Below are positions 25,292-33,280 of a stretch of DNA of 64,000 nucleotides, piece by piece (the first letter of the stretch is position 1; every line of letters starts with the position of its first letter). Origin of the DNA: Paenibacillus sp. JJ-100 (GTDB taxonomy: Bacteria; Bacillota; Bacilli; Paenibacillales; Paenibacillaceae). The stretch spans positions 992,001 to 1,056,000 of the forward strand of contig NZ_CAOJCM010000001.1 of assembly GCF_948329825.1 (NCBI RefSeq), in the 5' to 3' direction. The notes under the pieces were generated by a model. It saw nothing but the letters and a program-made list of their open reading frames with translations. It was not told the DNA's origin and did not search any database. The position numbers and the translations under genes were made by a program.

Positions 25292-25943
25292 GAGACCGTT
25301 AACACTTATCACAGGAGCGAGTGGCAAGACCGGAAGTCGCCTTGCTGCACAGCTACAGAAACATAAATATCCAGTACGTTTGGCTGGTAGAAAGCAGTTT
25401 TCGTCTGTGGATTCCAGAGGGGATTATGTCTATTTTGACTGGTACGATCCAGGCACATATGGAGCTGCATTAAAGCATGTAACCCAAATATATCTTGTTG
25501 TGCCGGGGCCCCATCGGCAGACGATAGCTGATTCAGGTAAAATATACAGTGCAACGGGAGAAGGTAAAATTGGTTTTGTCAGTGCGGACGATATCGCAGC
25601 GGTTGCCTTCCATACCCTAACTGATGCTGTGCCTCACAATACAGACCACATCATAACCGGTCCGGATTCGTTATCCTATGCAGAAGTAGCAGAGACGGTT
25701 AGTGAATTGTGGAACCAACCTATCCAGCATGAATCGATATCAGAAGAAATTTTGAGAAACCAGATGGTTGAAGCAGGAATGCCAGAAGAGTATGCGACTT
25801 TACTTGCAGGTTTGGATACTTTTATTAAAGAGCAGGGAAGTGAAGATCAGGTAACCGATACGGTTCAACGCATAACGGGCAATCCTCCCTTATCCCTCCA
25901 TTCGTTTTTCTCAGCACAGACGAACACTCAGTTGCATGAATGA
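25281..25943 (+). CDS. NmrA-like NAD(P)-binding protein, apparently with an internal deletion
   Basis: 220 residues. The N-terminus has a Rossmann motif TLITGASGKTGSRLA (residues 8-22) and the C-terminal half matches NmrA-type proteins (GKIYSATGEGKIGFVSADDIAAVAFH, split here GKIYSATGEGKIGFVSAD). In the family, roughly 65-70 residues with the central strands and substrate helix normally lie between the VVPG turn (73-76) and the HRQTIADSGKIY segment (78-89); here the two are fused in frame. The reading frame is otherwise intact. ATG at 25281 has AGAGGT 7 nt upstream. It may be a non-functional remnant or a slimmed binding protein. Confidence 0.75.
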   Translation: MNNERPLTLITGASGKTGSRLAAQLQKHKYPVRLAGRKQFSSVDSRGDYVYFDWYDPGTYGAALKHVTQIYLVVPGPHRQTIADSGKIYSATGEGKIGFVSADDIAAVAFHTLTDAVPHNTDHIITGPDSLSYAEVAETVSELWNQPIQHESISEEILRNQMVEAGMPEEYATLLAGLDTFIKEQGSEDQVTDTVQRITGNPPLSLHSFFSAQTNTQLHE

Positions 25944-26193
25944 AGAACATTCTAAGGTGACATTAGTTAGAGCTCCTGCCGGCGTAATGAACCTCTCATG
26001 AAGCACATGATAACGTTTCAAGGTAAATGTGCATTACATGTCGAAAGGTACTAGTAGCAGTGGGAGTTTCAAAAATGTACTTTGCAAAAGGGGAAGCCTC
26101 AGGCAACAGGTTCTCTCCTCTCCATAAACTTGTAGGGAGGGGCATTGTCTGGGGTACATCCAACTTCTGCAAGGAATGGCAGAGAGGATGAAT
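25944..26193 (+). other. Intergenic region before the DUF1349 gene
   Basis: About 250 bp. It holds a possible stem of CCTCTCC with GGGAGG near 26116-26140 and a run of G/A-rich sequence, but I see no promoter or recognised RNA motif. Confidence 0.3.
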
Positions 26194-26814
26194 ATGAATA
26201 TGACAATGTCAGCCCAAGGAATGCACCTTGAACGAGGACAATGGACAACCGAGCCTGTCCACACCCGTATAGACGGGGAAAAGCTTATTGTTCAGGCGGA
26301 GGAAGGCAGTGATTTTTGGGAGGAGACCTTTTATAGTTTTTGCCATCGCAATGGACACGCATTACTTGAACCGTGGGATGGATTACAGGCTGTCGAAGTT
26401 TCGTTCGATCTAGCTTCGTTTACGGAATTATATGATCAGGCAGGGTTAATGTTATGGCATGGAGAGCGCGAATGGATTAAAGCCGGTGTTGAGGTTAACG
26501 ATGGTATTGTACATGTCGGCGCGGTTGTCACAGATCAGTTCTCGGATTGGTCCCTGTCACCTGTACCGGAATGGAAAGGCCGGATGGTTACCATTCGTGC
26601 ATCCTACCATCAGGAGTCCGTTGTTATACGTGCTCGTACAGACGAACATCCATGGAGAACGATTCGGGTAGCCCGCTTCGCTTATCCTCAAGACAAACAA
26701 GCCGGACCGTTCCTATGCTCGCCCAAACGCGCAGGGTTCGAGGTGGCTTTTACGAGATGGACTTGCACGCCATCCGACGTGGATTTGCATACCGATCCAC
26801 CAAATCATGAATAA
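26194..26814 (+). CDS. DUF1349 domain protein
   Basis: About 206 residues with a concanavalin-A-like beta-sandwich of the DUF1349 type: EGSDFWEETFYSFCHRNGHALL, FDLASFTELYDQAGLMLW and EWIKAGVEV are characteristic, as is SDWSLSPVPEWKG. Yeast regulation-of-enolase-1 protein and many bacterial cytosolic proteins share the fold; the molecular role is unknown, probably sugar binding. Several in-frame ATGs occur; 26194 is chosen because AGAGAGG lies 6 nt before it, while 26176 has no usable spacing. Single gene converging on the SET-domain gene across a long palindrome. Confidence 0.85.
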   Translation: MNMTMSAQGMHLERGQWTTEPVHTRIDGEKLIVQAEEGSDFWEETFYSFCHRNGHALLEPWDGLQAVEVSFDLASFTELYDQAGLMLWHGEREWIKAGVEVNDGIVHVGAVVTDQFSDWSLSPVPEWKGRMVTIRASYHQESVVIRARTDEHPWRTIRVARFAYPQDKQAGPFLCSPKRAGFEVAFTRWTCTPSDVDLHTDPPNHE

Positions 26815-26904
26815 AGGGCATGTTTCACAATAGGGCAAATTCCTGCAAAAATATGTTAATTGGATAGGTGTGGGGATGAGCATAAACTCTCCATTCCCAG
26901 CTCT

Positions 26905-26952
26905 GATCAAAAGAAGCAAGTTTCTCCGGCTGGAAACTTGCTTCTTTTGATC
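26905..26952. terminator. Bidirectional terminator, perfect 20-bp arms
   Basis: Left arm 26905-26924 and right arm 26933-26952 are perfect complements, with an 8-nt loop. The core AAGCAAGTTTC/GAAACTTGCTT is flanked by CTTTT on both strands. It separates two convergent genes. Confidence 0.85.
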
Positions 26953-26957
26953 ATTCC

Positions 26958-27383
26958 TCATTCTTTTTCTTCATTGTCGTTCATTTCACGCATACGTTCC
27001 TCATAATCCTCCAGAAACCATAATGGGTCCATGTTGTTTTCTTCGCCATTATAGTTGATGAGAATCTCTTCACCGGCTTTGATGTCCTTATACGCGTAAA
27101 AATCAAAGGTGTGATTCTCAAAGTTGATATCGTACGTAGCATTAGGTTCGTAGGAATGATTAATCAGGCTGCCATATCCCAGCAGGATCGCCGTATGATT
27201 AGCTCCATATTCGAAGACGTAATCCTCCAGAATCGTTTTTTCAATATGTTCATGATCTTCATTCGGATAAGGCACAACGGGTGCCTGATGGATGAGCTGG
27301 CCTTTGGGTATATCCACCGTTGCAAATACCCCTCGGTTAAACTCGCCGCCGTCACCCAGTTTGGACTGTTTTACTTCAATCAT
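26958..27383 (-). CDS. SET domain-containing protein
   Basis: 141 residues forming a small SET domain: N-terminal GEFNRGVFATVDIPKGQLI, the SAM-binding and knot motif GYGSLINHSYEPNA (about 88-101) and C-terminal GEEILINYNGE. SET proteins methylate lysines; bacterial stand-alone members have few known targets. ATG at 27383 is chosen because AGGTGA lies 6 nt upstream on the minus strand; a GTG at 27392 is a weaker alternative. The catalytic Tyr of the C-terminal motif is present (INYNG). The acidic tail (EERMREMNDNEEKE) is unusual. Single gene. Confidence 0.88.
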   Translation of the reverse strand: MIEVKQSKLGDGGEFNRGVFATVDIPKGQLIHQAPVVPYPNEDHEHIEKTILEDYVFEYGANHTAILLGYGSLINHSYEPNATYDINFENHTFDFYAYKDIKAGEEILINYNGEENNMDPLWFLEDYEERMREMNDNEEKE

Positions 27384-27550
27384 AAGATTCACCTGATGCT
27401 CTCTGTGAGAGCTCCGTTCTATTAAAATAGTTGTATTTGTTTAAGGCAAAATTTTAACCCATCCGCAGCGATAAGGCAAATGGAACATCCATAATATAGC
27501 TGTAGGTTTACAATGCAGGGGTTAAACGAGATCCATTTTGAAATAGGGCG

Positions 27551-27580
27551 TTGAGTTGTGTGGGAGATAACGCTTATAAT
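27551..27580 (+). promoter_or_regulatory. Sigma-A promoter of the ABC-F gene
   Basis: TTGAGT, 18 bases, TATAAT; the start codon is 39 nt further. Confidence 0.6.
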
Positions 27581-27618
27581 ATACAAAGAATTAAGTCTAT
27601 ATAGAAAAGGTGTCATGA

Positions 27619-29175
27619 ATGAGTATATTAAATGTAGAAAAATTAAGTCACGGTTTTGGTGACCGGGCTATCTTTAACGACGTTTCATTCCGCCTGCTCA
27701 AGGGCGAGCACATTGGTCTGATCGGGGCGAATGGAGAAGGTAAATCCACCTTCATGAATATTATTACGGGTAAGCTTCAGCCTGACGAAGGCAAAGTGGA
27801 ATGGTCCAAACGCATGCGTGTAGGTTACCTTGACCAGCATGCTGTACTTAGCAAAGGACAATCGATCCGCGATGTGCTACGCAGTGCGTTTCAGTACCTG
27901 TTTGACATGGAGCAGGAAATGAACGATATGTATGGCAAAATGGGTGATGTTACACCCGAAGAACTGGAGCAGCTTCTTGAAGATGTAGGTACAATCCAGG
28001 ATACACTGACGAACCAGGACTTTTACATGATTGATGCAAAAGTGGATGAGACTGCACGTGGTCTGGGCTTGACCGATATCGGTCTGGACAAAGACGTTAA
28101 CGATTTGAGTGGAGGACAACGGACCAAAGTTCTGCTTGCGAAACTTTTGCTCGAAAAACCGGACATCCTGCTTCTCGATGAGCCGACGAACTATCTGGAC
28201 GAACAGCATATTGAATGGCTCAAACGTTATCTACAGGAGTATGAGAATGCCTTTATTTTGATTTCTCACGATATTCCGTTCTTGAACAGTGTAATCAACC
28301 TCATTTACCACATGGAAAATCAGGAACTCACTCGTTACGTGGGTGATTACGACCACTTCCAGGAAGTATATGAGATGAAGAAGCAGCAACTTGAGTCTGC
28401 GTATAAGCGTCAACAGCAGGAGATTGCGGACCTGAAAGACTTTGTTGCGCGCAACAAAGCCAGCGTGGCAACACGTAATATGGCTATGTCCAGACAGAAA
28501 AAACTCGATAAGATGGACGTTATTGAACTGGCAAAAGAAAAACCGAAGCCGCAATTCAATTTCCGTGATGCTAGAACATCCGGCAAGCTCATTTTTGAAA
28601 CCCAGGGGCTGGTTATTGGATATAACGAACCTTTATCCAGACCACTTGACCTGCGTATGGAGCGGGGACAGAAAATTGCGTTGGTCGGTGCAAACGGGAT
28701 CGGGAAAACAACCTTGATGCGCAGCATTTTGGGTGAAATCCAGCCGCTCGAAGGTAGTGTTCAGCGCGGCGAAAATCTGGAGATTGGATATTTCCAGCAA
28801 GAGATGAAAGAAGCCAATTACAATACGTGTATTGAAGAAATTTGGCAAGAGTTCCCTTCCTATACTCAATTTGAAGTCCGTGCGGCACTAGCTAAATGCG
28901 GGCTTACGACGAAACATATTGAGAGCAAGGTTGCTGTCCTCAGTGGGGGAGAAAAAGCAAAAGTACGTCTCTGCAAGCTGATCAACAATGAAACGAACCT
29001 GCTCGTGCTCGACGAACCGACGAACCACTTGGATGTGGATGCGAAGGATGAGTTGAAACGTGCACTTCAAGCATACAAGGGCAGCATCTTGCTGATCTCG
29101 CACGAACCCGAATTTTATCGTGATATCGTGACAGACACATGGAACTGTGAGTCCTGGACAACGAAAGTATTCTAA
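27619..29175 (+). CDS. ABC-F family ATPase
   Basis: 518 residues with two ABC domains and no membrane segments. Domain 1: Walker A GANGEGKST (about 36-44), signature LSGGQRTK, Walker B ILLLDEPTNYLD. A charged linker follows (YKRQQQEIADLKDFVARNK and the MSRQKKLDKM stretch, residues about 240-310) of the P-site tRNA interaction motif type. Domain 2: GANGIGKTT, LSGGEKAK, LVLDEPTNHLD. ABC-F proteins act on ribosomes: some give antibiotic resistance, others (YbiT, YkpA/YbxF-like) tune translation. No resistance-type upstream attenuator was seen, so a housekeeping role is more likely. The 3' end, including the stop codon, is tandemly duplicated. Confidence 0.93.
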   Translation: MSILNVEKLSHGFGDRAIFNDVSFRLLKGEHIGLIGANGEGKSTFMNIITGKLQPDEGKVEWSKRMRVGYLDQHAVLSKGQSIRDVLRSAFQYLFDMEQEMNDMYGKMGDVTPEELEQLLEDVGTIQDTLTNQDFYMIDAKVDETARGLGLTDIGLDKDVNDLSGGQRTKVLLAKLLLEKPDILLLDEPTNYLDEQHIEWLKRYLQEYENAFILISHDIPFLNSVINLIYHMENQELTRYVGDYDHFQEVYEMKKQQLESAYKRQQQEIADLKDFVARNKASVATRNMAMSRQKKLDKMDVIELAKEKPKPQFNFRDARTSGKLIFETQGLVIGYNEPLSRPLDLRMERGQKIALVGANGIGKTTLMRSILGEIQPLEGSVQRGENLEIGYFQQEMKEANYNTCIEEIWQEFPSYTQFEVRAALAKCGLTTKHIESKVAVLSGGEKAKVRLCKLINNETNLLVLDEPTNHLDVDAKDELKRALQAYKGSILLISHEPEFYRDIVTDTWNCESWTTKVF

Positions 29176-29192
29176 TAACGAAAGTATTCTAA
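29160..29192 (+). repeat. Tandem duplication of 16-17 bp spanning the ABC-F stop codon
   Basis: AACGAAAGTATTCTAA at 29160-29175 is repeated exactly at 29177-29192, one T apart. The first copy holds the stop codon. Confidence 0.9.
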
Positions 29193-29259
29193 AAAGGCAC
29201 TGGGATAGTAAGCCGTTTAACAAAGGAAACCAAGTTCCGATTAGGCTTACAGGTAAAGG

Positions 29260-29302
29260 CGCGTATTTCACTTGCATAGAGCATGTGAAATACGCGTTTT
29301 TT
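29260..29302 (+). terminator. Terminator of the ABC-F gene
   Basis: CGCGTATTTCAC pairs perfectly with GTGAAATACGCG (12 bp), followed by six T. Confidence 0.9.
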
Positions 29303-29341
29303 GTCATATTAGAGAGAGGATGGAATAGGACCAATGAATGG

Positions 29342-29370
29342 TTGACAGCCTTAAAAGCAAGTTATATTCT
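29342..29370 (+). promoter_or_regulatory. Sigma-A promoter of the GH43 gene
   Basis: TTGACA, 17 bases, TATTCT. Predicted start of transcription about 29377, leaving a 276-nt leader. Confidence 0.7.
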
Positions 29371-29376
29371 AATGCT

Positions 29377-29390
29377 AGAAAACGTTTACA
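29377..29390 (+). promoter_or_regulatory. Probable cre (CcpA) site
   Basis: AGAAAACGTTTACA matches TGWAANCGNTNWCA at 13 of 14 positions and sits at the predicted transcription start, a repressing position. Confidence 0.65.
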
Positions 29391-29405
29391 TTTAATGCTT
29401 AAGAA

Positions 29406-29489
29406 ACCTGTTTATGACATGGGTGAGAAAGAAACGGTTCTCGGTAACGTTGGATGATTTGCACATGCCTGAGTAAACGGGTCTTTTTT
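29406..29489 (+). promoter_or_regulatory. Structured leader with terminator-like stem
   Basis: ACCTGTTTA (29406-29414) pairs with TAAACGGGT (29474-29482), followed by C and six T. About 60 nt between them contain an inner hairpin GAGAA/TTCTC (29425-29442) and CATG/CATG pairing. It lies inside the GH43 leader, after the ABC-F terminator, so attenuation is plausible. It matches no riboswitch class I know. Confidence 0.5.
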
Positions 29490-29499
29490 CGTTCTCTAA

Positions 29500-29513
29500 T
29501 GAAACCGATTTCA
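29500..29513 (+). promoter_or_regulatory. Perfect cre/LacI-type palindrome
   Basis: TGAAACCGATTTCA fits TGWAANCGNTNWCA at all 14 positions. It is downstream of the terminator-like stem and 140 bp before the GH43 start. Confidence 0.65.
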
Positions 29514-29652
29514 TTTATTGAGGAGGTGTGATCAGCGGAAGATGTATAGTCTGTGGCCTGATTGCCTGAATGATGTGAACTGAAGTTCAACTACTACGTT
29601 GGGTGTGTATGGAACCTGTTTATATTTTCTGATGCAAAGGAGCGAATTGAGA

Positions 29653-32600
29653 TTGAATAAACGGAGAAAACCGATTGCAATCCTGTTATCCGCCGCACTG
29701 ATATTATCTTCAGGACCGTTGATGTACCCGAACAAGGCTCAAGCAGATGGAAACCTTATTCCTGAATTGTGGATTCAAGACGATTTTTCCGATGGAGACT
29801 ATACCGTTTCACCTGAATGGCATGTGATCTCAGGGGAGTGGCAAGTGACATCCGATCCCGTGGATGCATCCAATCAGGTTCTTTTTCAAAATGGTACCGA
29901 TGAAGGCTTTATCACAACGGGGGAGTCCATACCGGATAAGACGGTGTCAATGCGTTTTTATACAGGGGCGGGCGAAGGATTTCCCGGCATTTTGCCGCGA
30001 TTTCAAGATAAGAGCAACTACTACTATTTCCAAATGCAGGTGCCGGCCAACAAACTCGTTTTTAGTAAAAGAGTAAATGGCGCAGATACCACACTAAAAT
30101 CGGTTGACTATACATTCAACAAAAATACATGGTATACGCTTAAAATGGTGCTTTCAGGCACGTCCATTCGTGGTTACATCGTGCAAAATGGGATGGATCG
30201 ATTGGTTTTTGATCTGAACGATGCATCCATTCCAACCGGCAGAGTTGGCGTTCGGAACAAGTGGCAGACCGTACATATTGATGATGTCATCATCGCGGAT
30301 CTGCCTCGAATGAATGACGCTGTGCTTGCAAAGGATGGAGAGACGGCATCTTCGATTTCATTGCATTGGCCAGAGATTGAAGGAGCAACAGGTTATCGTC
30401 TGTATCGTTCGAACACGCAAGAAGGCGGATACTCGTTGGTGAGTCAGATGTCATCAACAAGTTATGTAGATGAAGGGCTAAGCTCGGATACAACTTATTA
30501 CTACAGACTTGCCTATAACTACGGAGCGTTAACCGAGTCACAGTTGTCTGCTCCGCTTGAAGCAAAAACGGCTGCCGAGGTTCCACAGGCTCCGGGTGAT
30601 CTGAGAGCGACAGCGCTCACTACGACAAGTGTCAAATTGACCTGGAATACGGTAAATAAGGCGAGCGGTTATCGTGTCGTTCGCGCTGAGCAAGGAACGG
30701 AACAATATGAGCAGGTATACGACGGCAATAATTTAACATTTACAGATCAGGCACTTGAGCCAGGAAAGAGCTACAGCTATCGGGTGACCGCGTACAACAC
30801 TGCGGGTGAATCGGCATACAGTACAGCGGAAGTGCGGACGTACGCTGTTGATTCTCCTTCAGGATTTGCCGTTACTGCTGCAACGGATACGTCCATTTCC
30901 TTGAGGTGGGATGCACTGCCTGGATCAGAAGTCACCTACACGGTATCGAAGGCGACCAGTGCTTCAGGGACGTATCAGCAAGTCTATGCAGGGAGTGCGA
31001 ATTCGTTAGACGACACAGGTCTAACGATGGGTACGGGTTACTTTTACACGATTCAGGCCAAAGTGGACGGAATAGATACACCTGTCTCTGCACCGCTTGG
31101 TGTATCGACGGTGCGCACAAGTATTACGCCAGGGCAATTGTGGCCGGATCAGAACGGCAGACCGATTGATGCTCATGGCGCGGGTTTCTTTTACGATGAA
31201 AAAACAGAAAAATACTTCTGGTATGGTGAATATCATACGGGTGGTTGGCCTGCTGCGGGTGTGCGTGCTTACTCCTCCAAAGACCTGATGAACTGGACGG
31301 ACGAAGGCATAGCACTGACCATGCTACAATCGATGGATGATTTTGACACGAACCCGCTAATAAAGGAACTGTATGCTGGTCGCGAAGATCGTGTGGACAT
31401 CTGGGCAGATATACGCAAAGGACGGATCATCGAACGGCCAAAGGTCATTTACAATGATAAAACGAAAAAATACGTCATGTGGGCCCATATGGATGGAGAC
31501 AAGGACCCTTACAACAATAATGCCAATTACGGTAAAGCAAAGGCTGGTTATGCAATCAGTGACTCCCCTGCTGGACCTTTTGTATATCAGAAAAGTTATC
31601 GTATGGACATGGCCCCTGAAGGCGAGAAGGACTATTTCCCAAGTGATCGAGGCATGGCTCGTGATATGACGCTGTTTAAGGATGATGATGGCACGGGTTA
31701 CCTGATTTACTCCAGCGAAGAAAATCTGACGTTATACATTTCCAAGCTCACCGAGGATTACAGTGACGTCACAGGCTGGCACAAGCAAGGCCTTAAGGAT
31801 GATAAAGGCAATCCTGTTCGTGATAGCGTGTATCAGGCGGAGTACGGTGTAGACTATGTTAGAGTATTTCCTGGTGGGCAGCGTGAAGCACCGGCCATGT
31901 TCAAGTATCAGGGTAAATATTATATTTTAACATCAGGTGCAACAGGCTGGGCTCCTAATGAGAACAAAGTTACGGTGGCGGATCATATCTTCGGACCTTG
32001 GTCGGCGATGACAAACCCGTTTGTCCGCACACTGCCGAGTGATCCAGATCCCGGGAAGGCTTTTGGTACGCAGACAACTTCAGTCATCCCGGTTGATCCG
32101 GAAAAGGGCAAGTTTATTTATGTAGGCGATATGTGGAACGGAGGCAATTTCGCCAATGATGCAGCCAAGTACGTCTTTTTGCCGATTGAATTCGGCATAG
32201 GCTCAGACATTGCGATCAAGTGGTATAACAGCTGGACACCCGATCTGCTGGATTCAATGGGGAAGGTAGATATCGTAGATAAGCTGCCAGAAGCGGTAAA
32301 ACTTGGCGAAGTGCCGACCTTGCCTTCCACTGTGAAGGTGCGTGATGGTAATGAAGTGGTGTCAACGCTAGCCGTATGGACGATTAATGGTCGAGTGATG
32401 ACAGCAGAGGATTTCGACAAGCCTGGGCCGCTCACGTTACAGATCACAACACCTGAGTTTAACAATAAAACACAGGCAGTCCGTGTGTTTATCGTTCCGG
32501 AGAATACATTATACTTTGTGAACAGCGGTGGTTATGATACGGCAGATTACAAGCTGATGACTAGTTATATGAAAGATACGCTCTTGCATCCGGGAAGGGT

Positions 32601-33006
32601 GGATCAGATGTACGCTCCGGCTAAAGGCCAATCATGGGGATATGTTAGTGCCGATGCGCTGCCTTCCGGTTCGAACGGCGGTGATATATTTTCAACCGTG
32701 CGTTACTTGAATGGCGGTAATGTAAGCAACTCGCCCAAAGGCAAAGATTTGACGTATAGCTTTGATATACCAAACGGTGAGTATGATGTGTATGCGGGAT
32801 TCAATGACCCGTGGACGAATACTTCACGTCGTGCGGATTTTATCATTAACGGTACAAACACCGGGGTGGTTACTTATATACCTGCTAGTGTTCGGGCCCA
32901 CAAGGGCATTAAGGTATCTAACGGTAAACTGGATGTCACAGTTCGTAATACGGCATCCCAGGATCCACTGATCAGCTGGATTATGATTGTAAAACCTAAA
33001 AGCTGA
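29653..33006 (+). CDS. Secreted multidomain GH43 glycosidase with three FN3 domains
   Basis: About 1117 residues from TTG 29653, which has AAAGGAG 10 nt upstream (TTG 29647 is an alternative). Signal peptide to about residue 32 (SSGPLMYPNKAQA). Then a LamG-like sandwich (about 35-215), three fibronectin type III domains (about 217-310, 310-395, 397-485), a five-bladed GH43 domain (about 495-860), a bacterial Ig-like domain and a C-terminal malectin/CBM-like domain (about 960-1117). Likely catalytic acids: Asp in PIDAHGAGFFYD, Asp in GMARDMTLFKDDDG, Glu in QREAPAMF. GH43 enzymes cut arabinan, xylan or galactan; the exact subfamily and linkage cannot be read. Catabolite-controlled by the upstream sites. 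Confidence 0.9.
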   Translation: MNKRRKPIAILLSAALILSSGPLMYPNKAQADGNLIPELWIQDDFSDGDYTVSPEWHVISGEWQVTSDPVDASNQVLFQNGTDEGFITTGESIPDKTVSMRFYTGAGEGFPGILPRFQDKSNYYYFQMQVPANKLVFSKRVNGADTTLKSVDYTFNKNTWYTLKMVLSGTSIRGYIVQNGMDRLVFDLNDASIPTGRVGVRNKWQTVHIDDVIIADLPRMNDAVLAKDGETASSISLHWPEIEGATGYRLYRSNTQEGGYSLVSQMSSTSYVDEGLSSDTTYYYRLAYNYGALTESQLSAPLEAKTAAEVPQAPGDLRATALTTTSVKLTWNTVNKASGYRVVRAEQGTEQYEQVYDGNNLTFTDQALEPGKSYSYRVTAYNTAGESAYSTAEVRTYAVDSPSGFAVTAATDTSISLRWDALPGSEVTYTVSKATSASGTYQQVYAGSANSLDDTGLTMGTGYFYTIQAKVDGIDTPVSAPLGVSTVRTSITPGQLWPDQNGRPIDAHGAGFFYDEKTEKYFWYGEYHTGGWPAAGVRAYSSKDLMNWTDEGIALTMLQSMDDFDTNPLIKELYAGREDRVDIWADIRKGRIIERPKVIYNDKTKKYVMWAHMDGDKDPYNNNANYGKAKAGYAISDSPAGPFVYQKSYRMDMAPEGEKDYFPSDRGMARDMTLFKDDDGTGYLIYSSEENLTLYISKLTEDYSDVTGWHKQGLKDDKGNPVRDSVYQAEYGVDYVRVFPGGQREAPAMFKYQGKYYILTSGATGWAPNENKVTVADHIFGPWSAMTNPFVRTLPSDPDPGKAFGTQTTSVIPVDPEKGKFIYVGDMWNGGNFANDAAKYVFLPIEFGIGSDIAIKWYNSWTPDLLDSMGKVDIVDKLPEAVKLGEVPTLPSTVKVRDGNEVVSTLAVWTINGRVMTAEDFDKPGPLTLQITTPEFNNKTQAVRVFIVPENTLYFVNSGGYDTADYKLMTSYMKDTLLHPGRVDQMYAPAKGQSWGYVSADALPSGSNGGDIFSTVRYLNGGNVSNSPKGKDLTYSFDIPNGEYDVYAGFNDPWTNTSRRADFIINGTNTGVVTYIPASVRAHKGIKVSNGKLDVTVRNTASQDPLISWIMIVKPKS

Positions 33007-33040
33007 TACTACATCACCGGGTGGATTTTAAACATAGAAG

Positions 33041-33086
33041 AAAGCTTACTTAAACCTGAATTCAGGTTTAAGTAAGCTTTTTTTTG
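33041..33086 (+). terminator. Terminator of the GH43 gene, 40-bp loopless palindrome
   Basis: 33041-33080 is a perfect palindrome centred on GAATTC, followed by T residues. It acts as a very strong hairpin. Confidence 0.9.
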
Positions 33087-33143
33087 CTTTTCTGTCCAAT
33101 GCTACTGGCAAAGTAAAAACCGTAGATTCGGACGTTTTATTCC

Positions 33144-33173
33144 TTTATCAGAGAAACTGATAAATGGTATAAA
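33144..33173 (+). promoter_or_regulatory. cysJI promoter with overlapping dyad
   Basis: TTTATCAG-AGAAA-CTGATAAA (33144-33164) overlaps a possible -35 TTATCA; TATAAA at 33168-33173 follows after 17 bases. The dyad has the T-11 bases-A form of LysR-type sites; in B. subtilis the LysR protein CysL activates cysJI. A second hairpin, CCTAAC/GTTAGG, lies in the leader near 33190-33211. Confidence 0.5.
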
Positions 33174-33280
33174 ATCATTGAAATTGACCCCTAACCCCCA
33201 GTGTGTTAGGTTCTAGAGAGAAGAAATTAATAAGATCAATTTAGTAGGAATTAAAATTGAAGCATGGCGTGAGGTGGCAG

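Noticed and set aside
29406..29489. Second terminator of the ABC-F gene
   Set aside because: The ABC-F gene already ends in a near-perfect terminator at 29260-29302 and a consensus promoter lies between the two.
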